This document shows positions 51,652-59,314 of a DNA stretch of 64,000 nt, in pieces. The notes under the pieces are model-generated. The model was not told the DNA's origin and did no database searches. It worked only from the letters and a program-made list of their open reading frames with translations. Position 1 is the first letter of the stretch; each line of letters starts with the position of its first letter. The stretch lies in contig NZ_JBMPPC010000005.1 in the NCBI RefSeq assembly GCF_049340185.1, forward strand, positions 394,765 to 458,764, given 5' to 3'. A program made the translations under genes and the position numbers. This DNA comes from Undibacterium sp049340185. Lineage in GTDB: Bacteria > Pseudomonadota > Gammaproteobacteria > Burkholderiales > Burkholderiaceae_D.

Positions 51652-52581
51652 CTAACTGGTTGCTGCATTGGCATATTGTTCCAATCGTCGCTGCCAGGCC
51701 AGAATGGCTTGCTGCCAGAATGAAGCAATATCGGCATGCGCTCCCGGCGCCATATCAGTCAATCCCAAAAAACGTGCCGCAGGCAGCAAGGCATTTGCAA
51801 GAATATCTTGTTCCGGTCCGCTGACATCGATTGCCAGTGCTCCGGTTTGCTTCGACAGTTTCTCGCCGCTGGCATTTGCCACCACAGGAATGTGCAGATA
51901 ACGCGGACGCGGCAATCCCAGTATCTCTTGCAGATAAATTTGTCGTGCGGTCGAATCTAGTAAATCCGCACCCCGCACCACATCAGTTACTCCCTGCGCT
52001 GCATCATCAACGACGACTGCGAGTTGATAAGCCCAAAACCCATCGGCGCGTTTTAAAACGAAATCGCCGACCTCACTCTCCAGGTCTTGGCTGAGTGGTC
52101 CCAGCCAGCGGTCGTGGAAATGAATCTTGCTATGCATTCCGGCTGGTACTTTAAGTCGCCATGAGCGTGCCTGCCTTCCTGCCACCAGGCCAGTCCGGCA
52201 GGTGCCCGGATAGACGGCAACCAATGATGTATGGTTATTCAGACGTGAATCGGCAATCTCCTTACGCGAGCAGCCGCAGGGATACACTGCGTCACCTAAT
52301 TGCTGAAGAGCCGCCTCGTATAACGATGTTCGTCGGCTTTGCCATTCGACTGCACCGTTCCACTGCAATTGACAGCGTTGCAGTGTGTCAATGATCGATT
52401 GCCCGGCTCCTTTGACATTGCGGTCAAAATCGAGATCCTCGATTCTTAGCAGCCATTTTCCTTGATGAGCTTTAGCGTCGAGATAACTCGCCATTGCCGC
52501 TACCAGTGAGCCCATGTGCAGCGGTCCGGTTGGTGAAGGCGCGAAACGACCGATATAGCCGGAGTAATTAGACTGCATCAT
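51652..52581 (-). CDS. gluQ: Glutamyl-Q tRNA(Asp) synthetase
   Basis: Charges glutamate onto the queuosine base at position 34 of tRNA-Asp; a paralogue of the GluRS catalytic domain without an anticodon domain. 309 aa. Seen: GRFAPSPTGPLHMGSLVAAMASYLDAK (HIGH region), RIEDLD, zinc-site residues CGCSRKEI...YPGTC and the KLSKQ (KMSKS-like) loop. Its ATG overlaps the LysR stop codon (ATGA at 52581-52578, minus strand), so translation is coupled. Functionally it depends on queuosine, whose last step is QueG at 4899-6053. Confidence 0.93.
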   Translation of the reverse strand: MMQSNYSGYIGRFAPSPTGPLHMGSLVAAMASYLDAKAHQGKWLLRIEDLDFDRNVKGAGQSIIDTLQRCQLQWNGAVEWQSRRTSLYEAALQQLGDAVYPCGCSRKEIADSRLNNHTSLVAVYPGTCRTGLVAGRQARSWRLKVPAGMHSKIHFHDRWLGPLSQDLESEVGDFVLKRADGFWAYQLAVVVDDAAQGVTDVVRGADLLDSTARQIYLQEILGLPRPRYLHIPVVANASGEKLSKQTGALAIDVSGPEQDILANALLPAARFLGLTDMAPGAHADIASFWQQAILAWQRRLEQYANAATS

Positions 52582-53501
52582 GCAATGCTTCCCAGCAGGA
52601 TACGCTGTACCACAGGATCGGCGAGCCTTTGCAAAAACCAATGCAGCGCCTTGCCTTTATTATTGCTGCGCCAGGCGATCCGGTTGGTGCCTGATAGTCG
52701 GTTTTCTTCCAGAGATTTTTCTATCAAGGCACCGGATTGTAAATGCGGTTGAGCTAATGCGCGCGGCAGGTTGCCGCAACCCAGTCCAGCAATTTGTGCC
52801 AGCAGCTTGGCGTGCAAGGATGGTACAGTCAGCGTATCTTGTCCGGTCAGGATACCCGCCGTAATCGACGGTAGTTGTCGGCCGGTGTCGCCGACCACGA
52901 TGGCCCGATAATTTTGTATCACGCTCGCTGTCAGCGGTTCGGTCGCTTGTGCCAGCGGATGTCTGGCGGCGACGGCAAAAACCCAATCGATATTGCCCAT
53001 CAGGCGCGTCTGGTAGTCGCCATGCATGCGCAGAGTATCAGGGCCATCGTAGGCGGCACCGATCGCTAGGTCGGCGCGACCGTCTAACAAGGTTTCCCAG
53101 ACGCCGGACAATACTTCTTCTGAAATGCGCAGCCTCGTGCCGCAATTCTGCTGCTCAAATTCTTGTATCAAAGGAAGTAGATTGTCAAACTGGATAATGC
53201 CGTCGACGACGATCCTTAGCTCCGATTCCCAGCCAGTCGCGGTACGTTTGACTCTTTGCTCTAGTTCTCCGGCGGCTTGCAGTAAATGTCGCCCTTGCGT
53301 CAGCAGTTCCTGACCCGCGATAGTGAGTTTGGCTCTGTGGCCACGCCGGTCATACAGCAAGACATCGAGATCTTCTTCCAGCTTACGAATGCTGTAGGTG
53401 ATGGCGGACGGCACCTTATCGAGCGCACTGGCGGCGGCCGCGAAACTGCCCTTGCGATCGATGGCATCAAGGATTTGCAGGGCTTCCAGCGTAATATTCA
53501 T
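52578..53501 (-). CDS. LysR-family transcriptional regulator
   Basis: 307 aa. Seen: an N-terminal winged helix-turn-helix (ITLEALQILDAIDRKGSFAAAASALDKVPSAITYSIRKLEEDLDVLLYDRRGHRAKLT) and a C-terminal effector-binding domain from about residue 90. It is divergent from a pirin gene, 118 bp away, with a 25-bp operator-like inverted repeat between them (53566-53590); LysR regulators usually control such divergent neighbours. A similar LysR-pirin-quinone reductase layout recurs in proteobacteria. The start ATG 53501 is preferred over a TTG at 53522. The effector is unknown. Confidence 0.9.
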   Translation of the reverse strand: MNITLEALQILDAIDRKGSFAAAASALDKVPSAITYSIRKLEEDLDVLLYDRRGHRAKLTIAGQELLTQGRHLLQAAGELEQRVKRTATGWESELRIVVDGIIQFDNLLPLIQEFEQQNCGTRLRISEEVLSGVWETLLDGRADLAIGAAYDGPDTLRMHGDYQTRLMGNIDWVFAVAARHPLAQATEPLTASVIQNYRAIVVGDTGRQLPSITAGILTGQDTLTVPSLHAKLLAQIAGLGCGNLPRALAQPHLQSGALIEKSLEENRLSGTNRIAWRSNNKGKALHWFLQRLADPVVQRILLGSIA

Positions 53502-53565
53502 CAGGTCACAATTCTTATACAAAAAAACTGAACAAGAGATAGAAAAAACTACCCTGTTACTGGCG

Positions 53566-53590
53566 GTAGTCCACCTATATATTGGACTAC
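53566..53590. promoter_or_regulatory. Operator-like inverted repeat between LysR and pirin genes
   Basis: GTAGTCCA (53566-53573) and TGGACTAC (53583-53590) are perfect 8-bp inverted repeats separated by CCTATATAT. The site lies 30 bp before the pirin ATG and within the likely promoter, as expected for a LysR regulatory box. Confidence 0.7.
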
Positions 53591-53619
53591 ATCATATCAA
53601 TTATTTGAATAAGAACACA

Positions 53620-54321
53620 ATGCTGACACTTCATAAGTCTGATCAACGCGGTTATGCCGAGCATGGCTGGCTACAATCTTTCCACAGTTTTTCGTTTGCT
53701 GATTATTACGATCCGGCACATATGGGCTTTGGTCCATTGCGTGTGATTAACGATGACCGGATTGCCGCAGGAATGGGGTTTGGCATGCACGGGCATAAGG
53801 ATATGGAAATTATCACTTATGTACTCGAAGGTGCGATTGCACACAAAGATAGCATGGGTAACGGGAGCACGATTTATCCAGGGAATGTCCAATATATGAG
53901 TGCAGGCACTGGTGTGCGCCATTCGGAATTTAATCCTTCGCCAGTCCAGCCCACACATTTGCTACAAATCTGGATACAGCCCGATCGCATCAATGCCATA
54001 CCGGCATATCAGGAAAAGAATTTTAGCCGCGAGGAGAAGCTTGGACGTTTGCGCTTGGTTGCTTCATCCGATGGGCTTGATGGTTCCATCCCGATTCGTC
54101 AGGATGCCCGTTTATATATTGGCTTGTTTGACGGAGAGCAGGCTGCCAGTCTGTCTTTACAGCCGGATCGCCTGACCTACGTCCATCTGGCTCGCGGCAT
54201 GTTGACTGTGAATGGACAAACGCTGTCAGCAGGCGACGCAGTGAAGTTACAGCAAGAAGAGTTGTTAGTGCTGACAGCAGGTCAGCACGCGGAAGTGCTG
54301 GTGTTTGACCTGCCCCACTAA
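53620..54321 (+). CDS. Pirin family protein
   Basis: A bicupin iron-binding protein; some members act as quercetin dioxygenases, others in redox sensing. 233 aa. Seen: metal ligands His57, His59, His101 and Glu103 (GMGFGMHGHKDMEIITYVLEG and GTGVRHSEFNPS), all intact as in characterised pirins, and a second degenerate cupin half. The start at ATG 53620 matches family N-termini (LTLHKSDQRGYAEHGWLQSFHSFSFADYYDP); the open frame upstream runs into the divergent regulator. It is followed 53 bp later by a WrbA-like gene. Confidence 0.92.
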   Translation: MLTLHKSDQRGYAEHGWLQSFHSFSFADYYDPAHMGFGPLRVINDDRIAAGMGFGMHGHKDMEIITYVLEGAIAHKDSMGNGSTIYPGNVQYMSAGTGVRHSEFNPSPVQPTHLLQIWIQPDRINAIPAYQEKNFSREEKLGRLRLVASSDGLDGSIPIRQDARLYIGLFDGEQAASLSLQPDRLTYVHLARGMLTVNGQTLSAGDAVKLQQEELLVLTAGQHAEVLVFDLPH

Positions 54322-54374
54322 ACGGCAGGTCTGGCGTAGTAAGGAAATCAAAACATCTTATCGATAAAGGAAAC

Positions 54375-54947
54375 ATGATGAAAAAAGTAGCGATTGTGTA
54401 CCACTCCGGTTATGGGCACACTAAAAAAGCAGCAGAAGCCGTGCACGCCGGTGCAGCAGCGGCAGGGGCTGCAGCAGAATTGATTGCCATAGATGCCGAA
54501 GGCAATATCACTGAGGCAAACTGGGCGAGTCTGGCTGCGGCCGATGCGATCATTTTTGGTTCGCCTACCTACATGGGCACTGTGTCCTGGCAATTTAAAA
54601 AATTCGCCGACGCATCGTCTAAGCCTTGGTACTCCCAGGTCTGGAAAGATAAAATCGCAGCCGCTTTCACCAATTCGGCGACTATGAATGGCGACAAGCT
54701 CTCGACGTTGCATTATCTGTTCACACTGTCGCAACAGCATTCGATGATCTGGGTAGGGACGGGTCTGATGCCAGCCAATAGCAAGGCCGCCCAGCGCAAC
54801 GATATTAACTATGTCGGCAGTTTTTCAGGTTTGATGACGCAATCACCATCCGACTCATCACCGGAAGAGGGGCCTTTGCCAGGCGACCTGGAAACTGCCA
54901 AATTATTTGGTAAGCGTGTTGCCGAGACCGCTGCAAAATTTGCGTAA
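54375..54947 (+). CDS. WrbA-like flavodoxin-family NAD(P)H:quinone oxidoreductase
   Basis: 190 aa. Seen: the FMN phosphate-binding motif VYHSGYGHTKKAAEAV, FGSPTYMGTVSWQFKKFAD and the later AAFTNSATMNGDKLSTL and SFSGLMTQSPSDSSPEEGPLPGDLETAKLFGKRVAE. It probably reduces quinones by two electrons, guarding against redox cycling. It is the second gene after pirin, likely under the same LysR regulator, and closed by a strong terminator (54996-55028). Confidence 0.9.
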   Translation: MMKKVAIVYHSGYGHTKKAAEAVHAGAAAAGAAAELIAIDAEGNITEANWASLAAADAIIFGSPTYMGTVSWQFKKFADASSKPWYSQVWKDKIAAAFTNSATMNGDKLSTLHYLFTLSQQHSMIWVGTGLMPANSKAAQRNDINYVGSFSGLMTQSPSDSSPEEGPLPGDLETAKLFGKRVAETAAKFA

Positions 54948-54995
54948 TGGCACTTAGCCTGCTTGTATAACAGAGGTTTTGTCGTAGAGAAGAAG

Positions 54996-55028
54996 AAAAA
55001 ACCTGCTCCTTACTGAGCAGGTTTTTTT
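54996..55028 (+). terminator. Terminator after the WrbA-like gene
   Basis: AAAAAACCTGCTC / GAGCAGGTTTTTT stem with CTTACT loop and T7 tail. It can work on both strands. Confidence 0.9.
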
Positions 55029-55178
55029 ATTTGTATCAAGTATCTTTATTATACTGGGTAGGTGTATTTATTAGACGCCTATGTATAGCTTGCGGATCAG
55101 GCCAGTTTTTTAAAAAATGAAGGGGAGTATATTAATTCTCCCTACAGGATTCCCCGCGTAACGTCACCAATTTCTCAG

Positions 55179-56567
55179 CTACCAATTCATCAGGCAAGGT
55201 GGTATCAGTAGCAGCAGCGCGAGCACCAGATACATGAGTTGCAGCGGGATCATCCATTTCGCCCAGGCTGCCCACGGAATCCGTGCGAGTGCCAGCACGC
55301 CAACCGTGATGCCCGAGGTCGGGATCATCGGTGTCGTAAATTCGCCAAACTGAAACGCCAGAATGGCGGTCTGGCGCGATACGCCGACCAGATCTGCCAG
55401 CGGCGCCATGATTGGCATAGTCAATGCTGCCTGACCGCTACCGGAATGGATAAAAAAGTTGATTACGGACTGAATGACGAACATTTTTTGCGCAGCGACG
55501 ATGGGGCTGCCTGACTGCACCAGCGGCATCAGTCCATGCAGCATGGTATCGATGATGTTGGCATCGCGCGCCAGTATCATCGTGCCGCGCGCTAAGGCGA
55601 TCACCAGCGCTGTTGTGACCAGATCTTTGGCGCCTTGTAAAAAAGCATCGACAAAGTCATCAGTACCAAGTTTGCCAGCTATCCCGACCACAATTGCCAT
55701 GACCAAAAATAAGGCCGCGATTTCATTAATAAACCATTCGTATTTCACTACCCCGAACACCATGACAATCAAGGCTGTTGCAAATAAAAATAGAACCAGC
55801 TTATGTACCGTCGTCATTCCGGTGAAGTTATCGAATTCATCGTGTTTCAGATGTTGACGTTTTTCCTGATCGAGTGCGAAGGTGGGACTTTTTTCCGGCG
55901 TGCGCTTAATGCGGGCGGCGTACCACATTAAAAAAACGATCGTTACGCTAGTCGCGATCAGCCAGACAATCACCCGATATTGCAAACCTGAGAATACCGG
56001 TACGTCGGCAATACCCTGCGCAATTCCGACATTGAACGGATTTAAAAAAGCCGCAGCAAATCCTACTTGCGACCCGATAAACGGGATAGAGACGCCGACG
56101 ATTGAATCGTAGCCCAGCGCCAGCGCCAGCGGCACAAAGATCAAGATGAAAGGGATAGCCTCTTCGCTCATGCCAAACGTTGCGCCACCTAGTGAAAATA
56201 GGGTCACAAATACCGGAATGATCATTACACGGATCGCTGCAGAGCGGTTATGCGCTTTGGCTACCGATTTGATCATTGAATCAATCGCTTCGGTTTTTTG
56301 TAGTACAGCAAAAGCACCACCGACGATCAATACAAAGCCAATAATTAATGCGGCCTCAACGAAACCTTTGATCGGCGCCATCATCAAGGCGACAAAGCCT
56401 TGCGGATTGCTGGCGACGTAATGGAAGGTCGCCGGATCAATCAACGCTTTGCCGTTGACCAGATGGGTGTCATATTTGCCACCGGGTACCAGCCAGGTAG
56501 ATAAGGCAATCAATGCCAGTAAGGAAAACAGCAATACAAAGGTATTGGGGAGTCTAAAATTTTTCAT
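55179..56567 (-). CDS. YfcC-family permease (ArcD-like basic amino acid/dipeptide transporter)
   Basis: A 462-residue integral membrane protein with about 12 TM segments. Seen: the YfcC/C4-dicarboxylate-carrier-like start FVLLFSLLALIALSTWLVPGGKYD, SLGGATFGMSEEAIPFILIFVPLALALGYDSIVGVSIPFIGSQVGFAAAFLNPFNVGIAQGIADVPVFSGLQYR and the C-terminal SGSGQAALTMPIMAPLADLVGVSRQTAILAFQFGEFTTPMIPTSG. The family includes arginine/ornithine exchangers, so an arginine-containing substrate is plausible. It lies 124 bp downstream of the zinc hydrolase gene on the same strand; both face away from the RpiR regulator. I infer uptake of beta-Asp-Arg or its products. Confidence 0.82.
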   Translation of the reverse strand: MKNFRLPNTFVLLFSLLALIALSTWLVPGGKYDTHLVNGKALIDPATFHYVASNPQGFVALMMAPIKGFVEAALIIGFVLIVGGAFAVLQKTEAIDSMIKSVAKAHNRSAAIRVMIIPVFVTLFSLGGATFGMSEEAIPFILIFVPLALALGYDSIVGVSIPFIGSQVGFAAAFLNPFNVGIAQGIADVPVFSGLQYRVIVWLIATSVTIVFLMWYAARIKRTPEKSPTFALDQEKRQHLKHDEFDNFTGMTTVHKLVLFLFATALIVMVFGVVKYEWFINEIAALFLVMAIVVGIAGKLGTDDFVDAFLQGAKDLVTTALVIALARGTMILARDANIIDTMLHGLMPLVQSGSPIVAAQKMFVIQSVINFFIHSGSGQAALTMPIMAPLADLVGVSRQTAILAFQFGEFTTPMIPTSGITVGVLALARIPWAAWAKWMIPLQLMYLVLALLLLIPPCLMNW

Positions 56568-56691
56568 AAGGATCTATCAGGTATCCATCAGATTTGAGGA
56601 TGGTAGAGCGGCTAATGACTTCATGGTGCTGACTGTAGTACTGAATGGCAATCACGAAGCGGAACAGCCAGGTATCGCGACCGGACTGTCA

Positions 56692-57810
56692 TTACATGGA
56701 CAAGAGCTTGCCAGTACGGAACGGAACTTTGCCTGCGATCTTGGCAATTGCCATGCCGCGCTGTACATAACGGTACGCAGTTCTCGCAAAAATTTTCCCA
56801 CTAATTTTTGCAATCAGCTGCGTTGTTTTTCCAGTGAGAGGATCAATCAGTTCTCCAATCGAGTCACCCTCAGTCACGACGTCGCCGGGACGTTTAGCAA
56901 ATACCAGCATGCCGGCATGCGGTGCTGCGATTGGCAGTACGGCCTCCAGCGGGGTAGGCTCAAAAAAAGCTTTCGGCAGATTAGATACCGCAATATCTAT
57001 ATGTCCCTTGTAGGCCAGGTAGGCGATCAGGGCGTCGGCATCCTGCTCGGCCAATTCATGAGCCACGTCAGTTTCGCCGCGCAATTCCACTGTGACCGGT
57101 ACGCATGCCAGCGGGATAGGAAATTGCGGGGCGAAATGGTCAGACAGCTCCCACCACAGACGACCGCATGTTTCATCAAAAGGATCGTCGCCGGATTCCG
57201 TCGCCAGTAACATGGCTTCTGCACCCAGATAGCGTGCTAATGGTGTGACTTCATCCACCAGCGGCGTCCCGGTATACAAATGCATGACGGCCTGATTATC
57301 ACAATGCAGGTCCAGGACAATATCTGCATCGAATGCCATTGTTTGCAAAATTTTTCGCAGTGATTCTGTTTCGGTGACGGGATCCCATTGTTCCAGTAGG
57401 GAGCGGGCTTGCTGACGAATGATTTTGACGTTAATTAGTGGTGCGGTGCCTAGCAAGTCCGGCAGGACTGTTTTGAGGGCGGGCACCAGATTGCGGTAGC
57501 CGCGATTGAAATTGATGCCGGAAGCCAGATCAAACCTGCCGAACGGTTCCCCTTGCATCGACTGATCAAGGCCAATCGGATTTGCCACCGGCACCAGAAT
57601 GACTTCGCCACGGATCTTGCCGCTACTTTCTAAGGTTTCTAACTGTGCGCGCAGATGGTGGGCGACCAGCATGCCCGGGATTTCATCTGCATGCAATGAG
57701 GCCTGTATATAAGTTTTTGGGCCGATTTTCGTGCTGCCAAAATGGTAGCTGACGAGATGTCGTTGTGAGCCAATACTTCGTGATTGAAGCAAATGCGTCT
57801 TGATTTCCAT
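56692..57810 (-). CDS. Succinylglutamate desuccinylase/aspartoacylase-superfamily zinc hydrolase
   Basis: A 372-residue M14-like zinc hydrolase. Seen: a zinc site H40-A-D-E43, third ligand His169 (VLDLHCDNQ), the substrate-carboxylate segment NFNRGYRN (from Asn100) and the general-base candidate Glu242 in VTVELRGETD. A C-terminal beta-barrel follows (about 285-370, GMLVFAKRPGDVVTEGDSIGELIDPLTG). It has no signal peptide, so it acts in the cytoplasm. Its place between a YfcC permease and a cyanophycinase suggests that it cleaves the beta-Asp-Arg dipeptide. I recall a dedicated cyanophycin dipeptide hydrolase of this superfamily (called CphZ) but cannot verify orthology here. Confidence 0.82.
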   Translation of the reverse strand: MEIKTHLLQSRSIGSQRHLVSYHFGSTKIGPKTYIQASLHADEIPGMLVAHHLRAQLETLESSGKIRGEVILVPVANPIGLDQSMQGEPFGRFDLASGINFNRGYRNLVPALKTVLPDLLGTAPLINVKIIRQQARSLLEQWDPVTETESLRKILQTMAFDADIVLDLHCDNQAVMHLYTGTPLVDEVTPLARYLGAEAMLLATESGDDPFDETCGRLWWELSDHFAPQFPIPLACVPVTVELRGETDVAHELAEQDADALIAYLAYKGHIDIAVSNLPKAFFEPTPLEAVLPIAAPHAGMLVFAKRPGDVVTEGDSIGELIDPLTGKTTQLIAKISGKIFARTAYRYVQRGMAIAKIAGKVPFRTGKLLSM

Positions 57811-58192
57811 AAGCTGTTGCCTTATTCAGGTTGTTATCTGACTCTGTCTGAGCCTTATAGTGGTTCATGCCTCAAAGCGGTTCATACCGGATTCCTATTG
57901 CTGAATCCTCTCTGGCACTGACGTGTGTAAAAATATTGATATGCATGTCACACCGTGCACGCAGGTCAAAAGAAAAATACCGGATGTGCAGCGTTTTCAT
58001 TTATTTATCTGAAAACATTATGACGTATTTTTTACACAAAAAGAAGTTATGCAAATAAATTTACAAAATTTGTTGAGTTTGTTCAAAATCAAAGATACAG
58101 TTCAAGAACACAAAAAAGTGGCAGTTAAATTTATTTAGTCAATTTTATATTTGTGTGATGTAGTGATCGTTTTATCCAATTGAGTGAAATTC
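57811..58192. promoter_or_regulatory. Divergent hydrolase/RpiR control region
   Basis: 382 bp, AT-rich, no gene. A perfect inverted repeat GTTTTCA (57992-57998) / TGAAAAC (58009-58015) with a 10-bp spacer is the best operator candidate for the RpiR protein. The word TGGCAC near 57935 lacks a -12 element, so it is not a sigma-54 promoter. Confidence 0.5.
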
Positions 58193-59176
58193 ATGGCCAA
58201 GTTGAACACCCCACAAATAAATATGACCGAGGCGGCAACGCCAGAGCTGGCCTTTGCCCAATCTTCATTGGGTAAGAAGTTAATTGAGAATTTAACCAAG
58301 GGCTCGGCATCGTATCAAAGCATTGCTGATTACCTGCTGCGTAACCAAGTCCGGGTAACGGCCTTGGGTATCGAGGATCTGGCTCAGAGTTGTCAAGTGT
58401 CGACAGCAACCATCAGCCGCTTCGCGCGTGATATTGGTTTTGCTAACTATGCGGCGATGCGTAATGAAGTGGCTGAAACCTTGCAGAGTGTATTTCAGCC
58501 TGTCGAAAAACTGCGCAATACGATAGAGCGCCGCTCGCAAGAGACGACGCCGGCCATTACCAGTCTCGAATATGCATTGGCAAATACGGATGCAACCAAA
58601 CAAAACCTGTCTATCGATGTGCTGAACCAGGTCGTTACTAAACTGGCGAAAGCGCGCACAGTCTATGTGATGGGTTTTGGTCTGAGTGCACACCTCGCGG
58701 GGATGCTGGCCTTGCACCTGCAACCGTTCTGTTCGCATGTCGTTGAAGTTGTCGGGTATGGCGGCACGGAGGTCGCGGCCGGACATCTTGCAAGTATTTC
58801 TGACAAAGATGTACTGATCCTGATCTCTTTTCCACGCTATGCGAATGATGCGATCAAGCTCGCTCATTTTGCACGCGACCATGGCACTTGCATTGTATCG
58901 ATGACCGATTCAACCGCATCGCCGCTGGCGGCGCTGGGGGATTATTTGTTGCTGGCGCCGAGCACGCATCCAGTGTTGCCTAGTAGTTCTATTGCCGCGA
59001 TCGCATTGATTGAGGCTTTAGTCAGTAGCTTGATGGTATCCAATAAAAAGAATGTAGAAAAGGCGATGAAACTCACCGAGGCTTTATCGGCTTACCTACA
59101 TGGATTCGAGGCGACTTCCAAAGGCGGGAGCAGGGAGTTGCTGACTCAAAGAAGGAAAAAATCAGCACTTGATTAA
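58193..59176 (+). CDS. MurR/RpiR-family transcriptional regulator (HTH + SIS)
   Basis: 327 aa. Seen: an N-terminal RpiR helix-turn-helix (about 25-100, SYQSIADYLLRNQVRVTALGIEDLAQSCQVSTATISRFARDIGFANYAAMRNEV) and a SIS domain (about 150-280, ARTVYVMGFGLSAHLAGMLALHLQPF, DVLILISFPRYANDAIKLAHFARDHGTCIVSMTDSTASPLA). SIS domains usually sense phosphosugars, although RpiR proteins in amino-acid and dipeptide clusters exist. It lies between the divergent hydrolase/permease operon and the TonB receptor-cyanophycinase genes and is the obvious regulator of both. ATG 58193 is preferred over GTG 58184. Confidence 0.9.
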   Translation: MAKLNTPQINMTEAATPELAFAQSSLGKKLIENLTKGSASYQSIADYLLRNQVRVTALGIEDLAQSCQVSTATISRFARDIGFANYAAMRNEVAETLQSVFQPVEKLRNTIERRSQETTPAITSLEYALANTDATKQNLSIDVLNQVVTKLAKARTVYVMGFGLSAHLAGMLALHLQPFCSHVVEVVGYGGTEVAAGHLASISDKDVLILISFPRYANDAIKLAHFARDHGTCIVSMTDSTASPLAALGDYLLLAPSTHPVLPSSSIAAIALIEALVSSLMVSNKKNVEKAMKLTEALSAYLHGFEATSKGGSRELLTQRRKKSALD

Positions 59177-59210
59177 CGGCTGAACTAAACCTCTGGCCGG
59201 AAATAAAAAA

Positions 59211-59227
59211 TGACCTCTTGCAGGTCA
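59211..59227. repeat. Inverted repeat TGACCT-CTTGC-AGGTCA
   Basis: A 6-bp perfect inverted repeat 34 bp after the rpiR stop. On the minus strand it is followed by T6, so it resembles a terminator for antisense or right-to-left transcription; on the plus strand it has no T-run. It may instead be an operator for the receptor gene 88 bp downstream. Confidence 0.45.
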
Positions 59228-59314
59228 GGGGCGAACTTTTGCCTAAAACTTTTAGCAGTACCTTTGGGACGTGTGTTTTTTGATTAAGACAGTATCAATT
59301 AGGAGGTGGTAAAA

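Noticed and set aside
57935..57951. Possible sigma-54 promoter in the hydrolase/rpiR gap (TGGCACTGACGTGTG)
   Set aside because: The -12 GC is absent (TGTG), and the element points away from the hydrolase gene.
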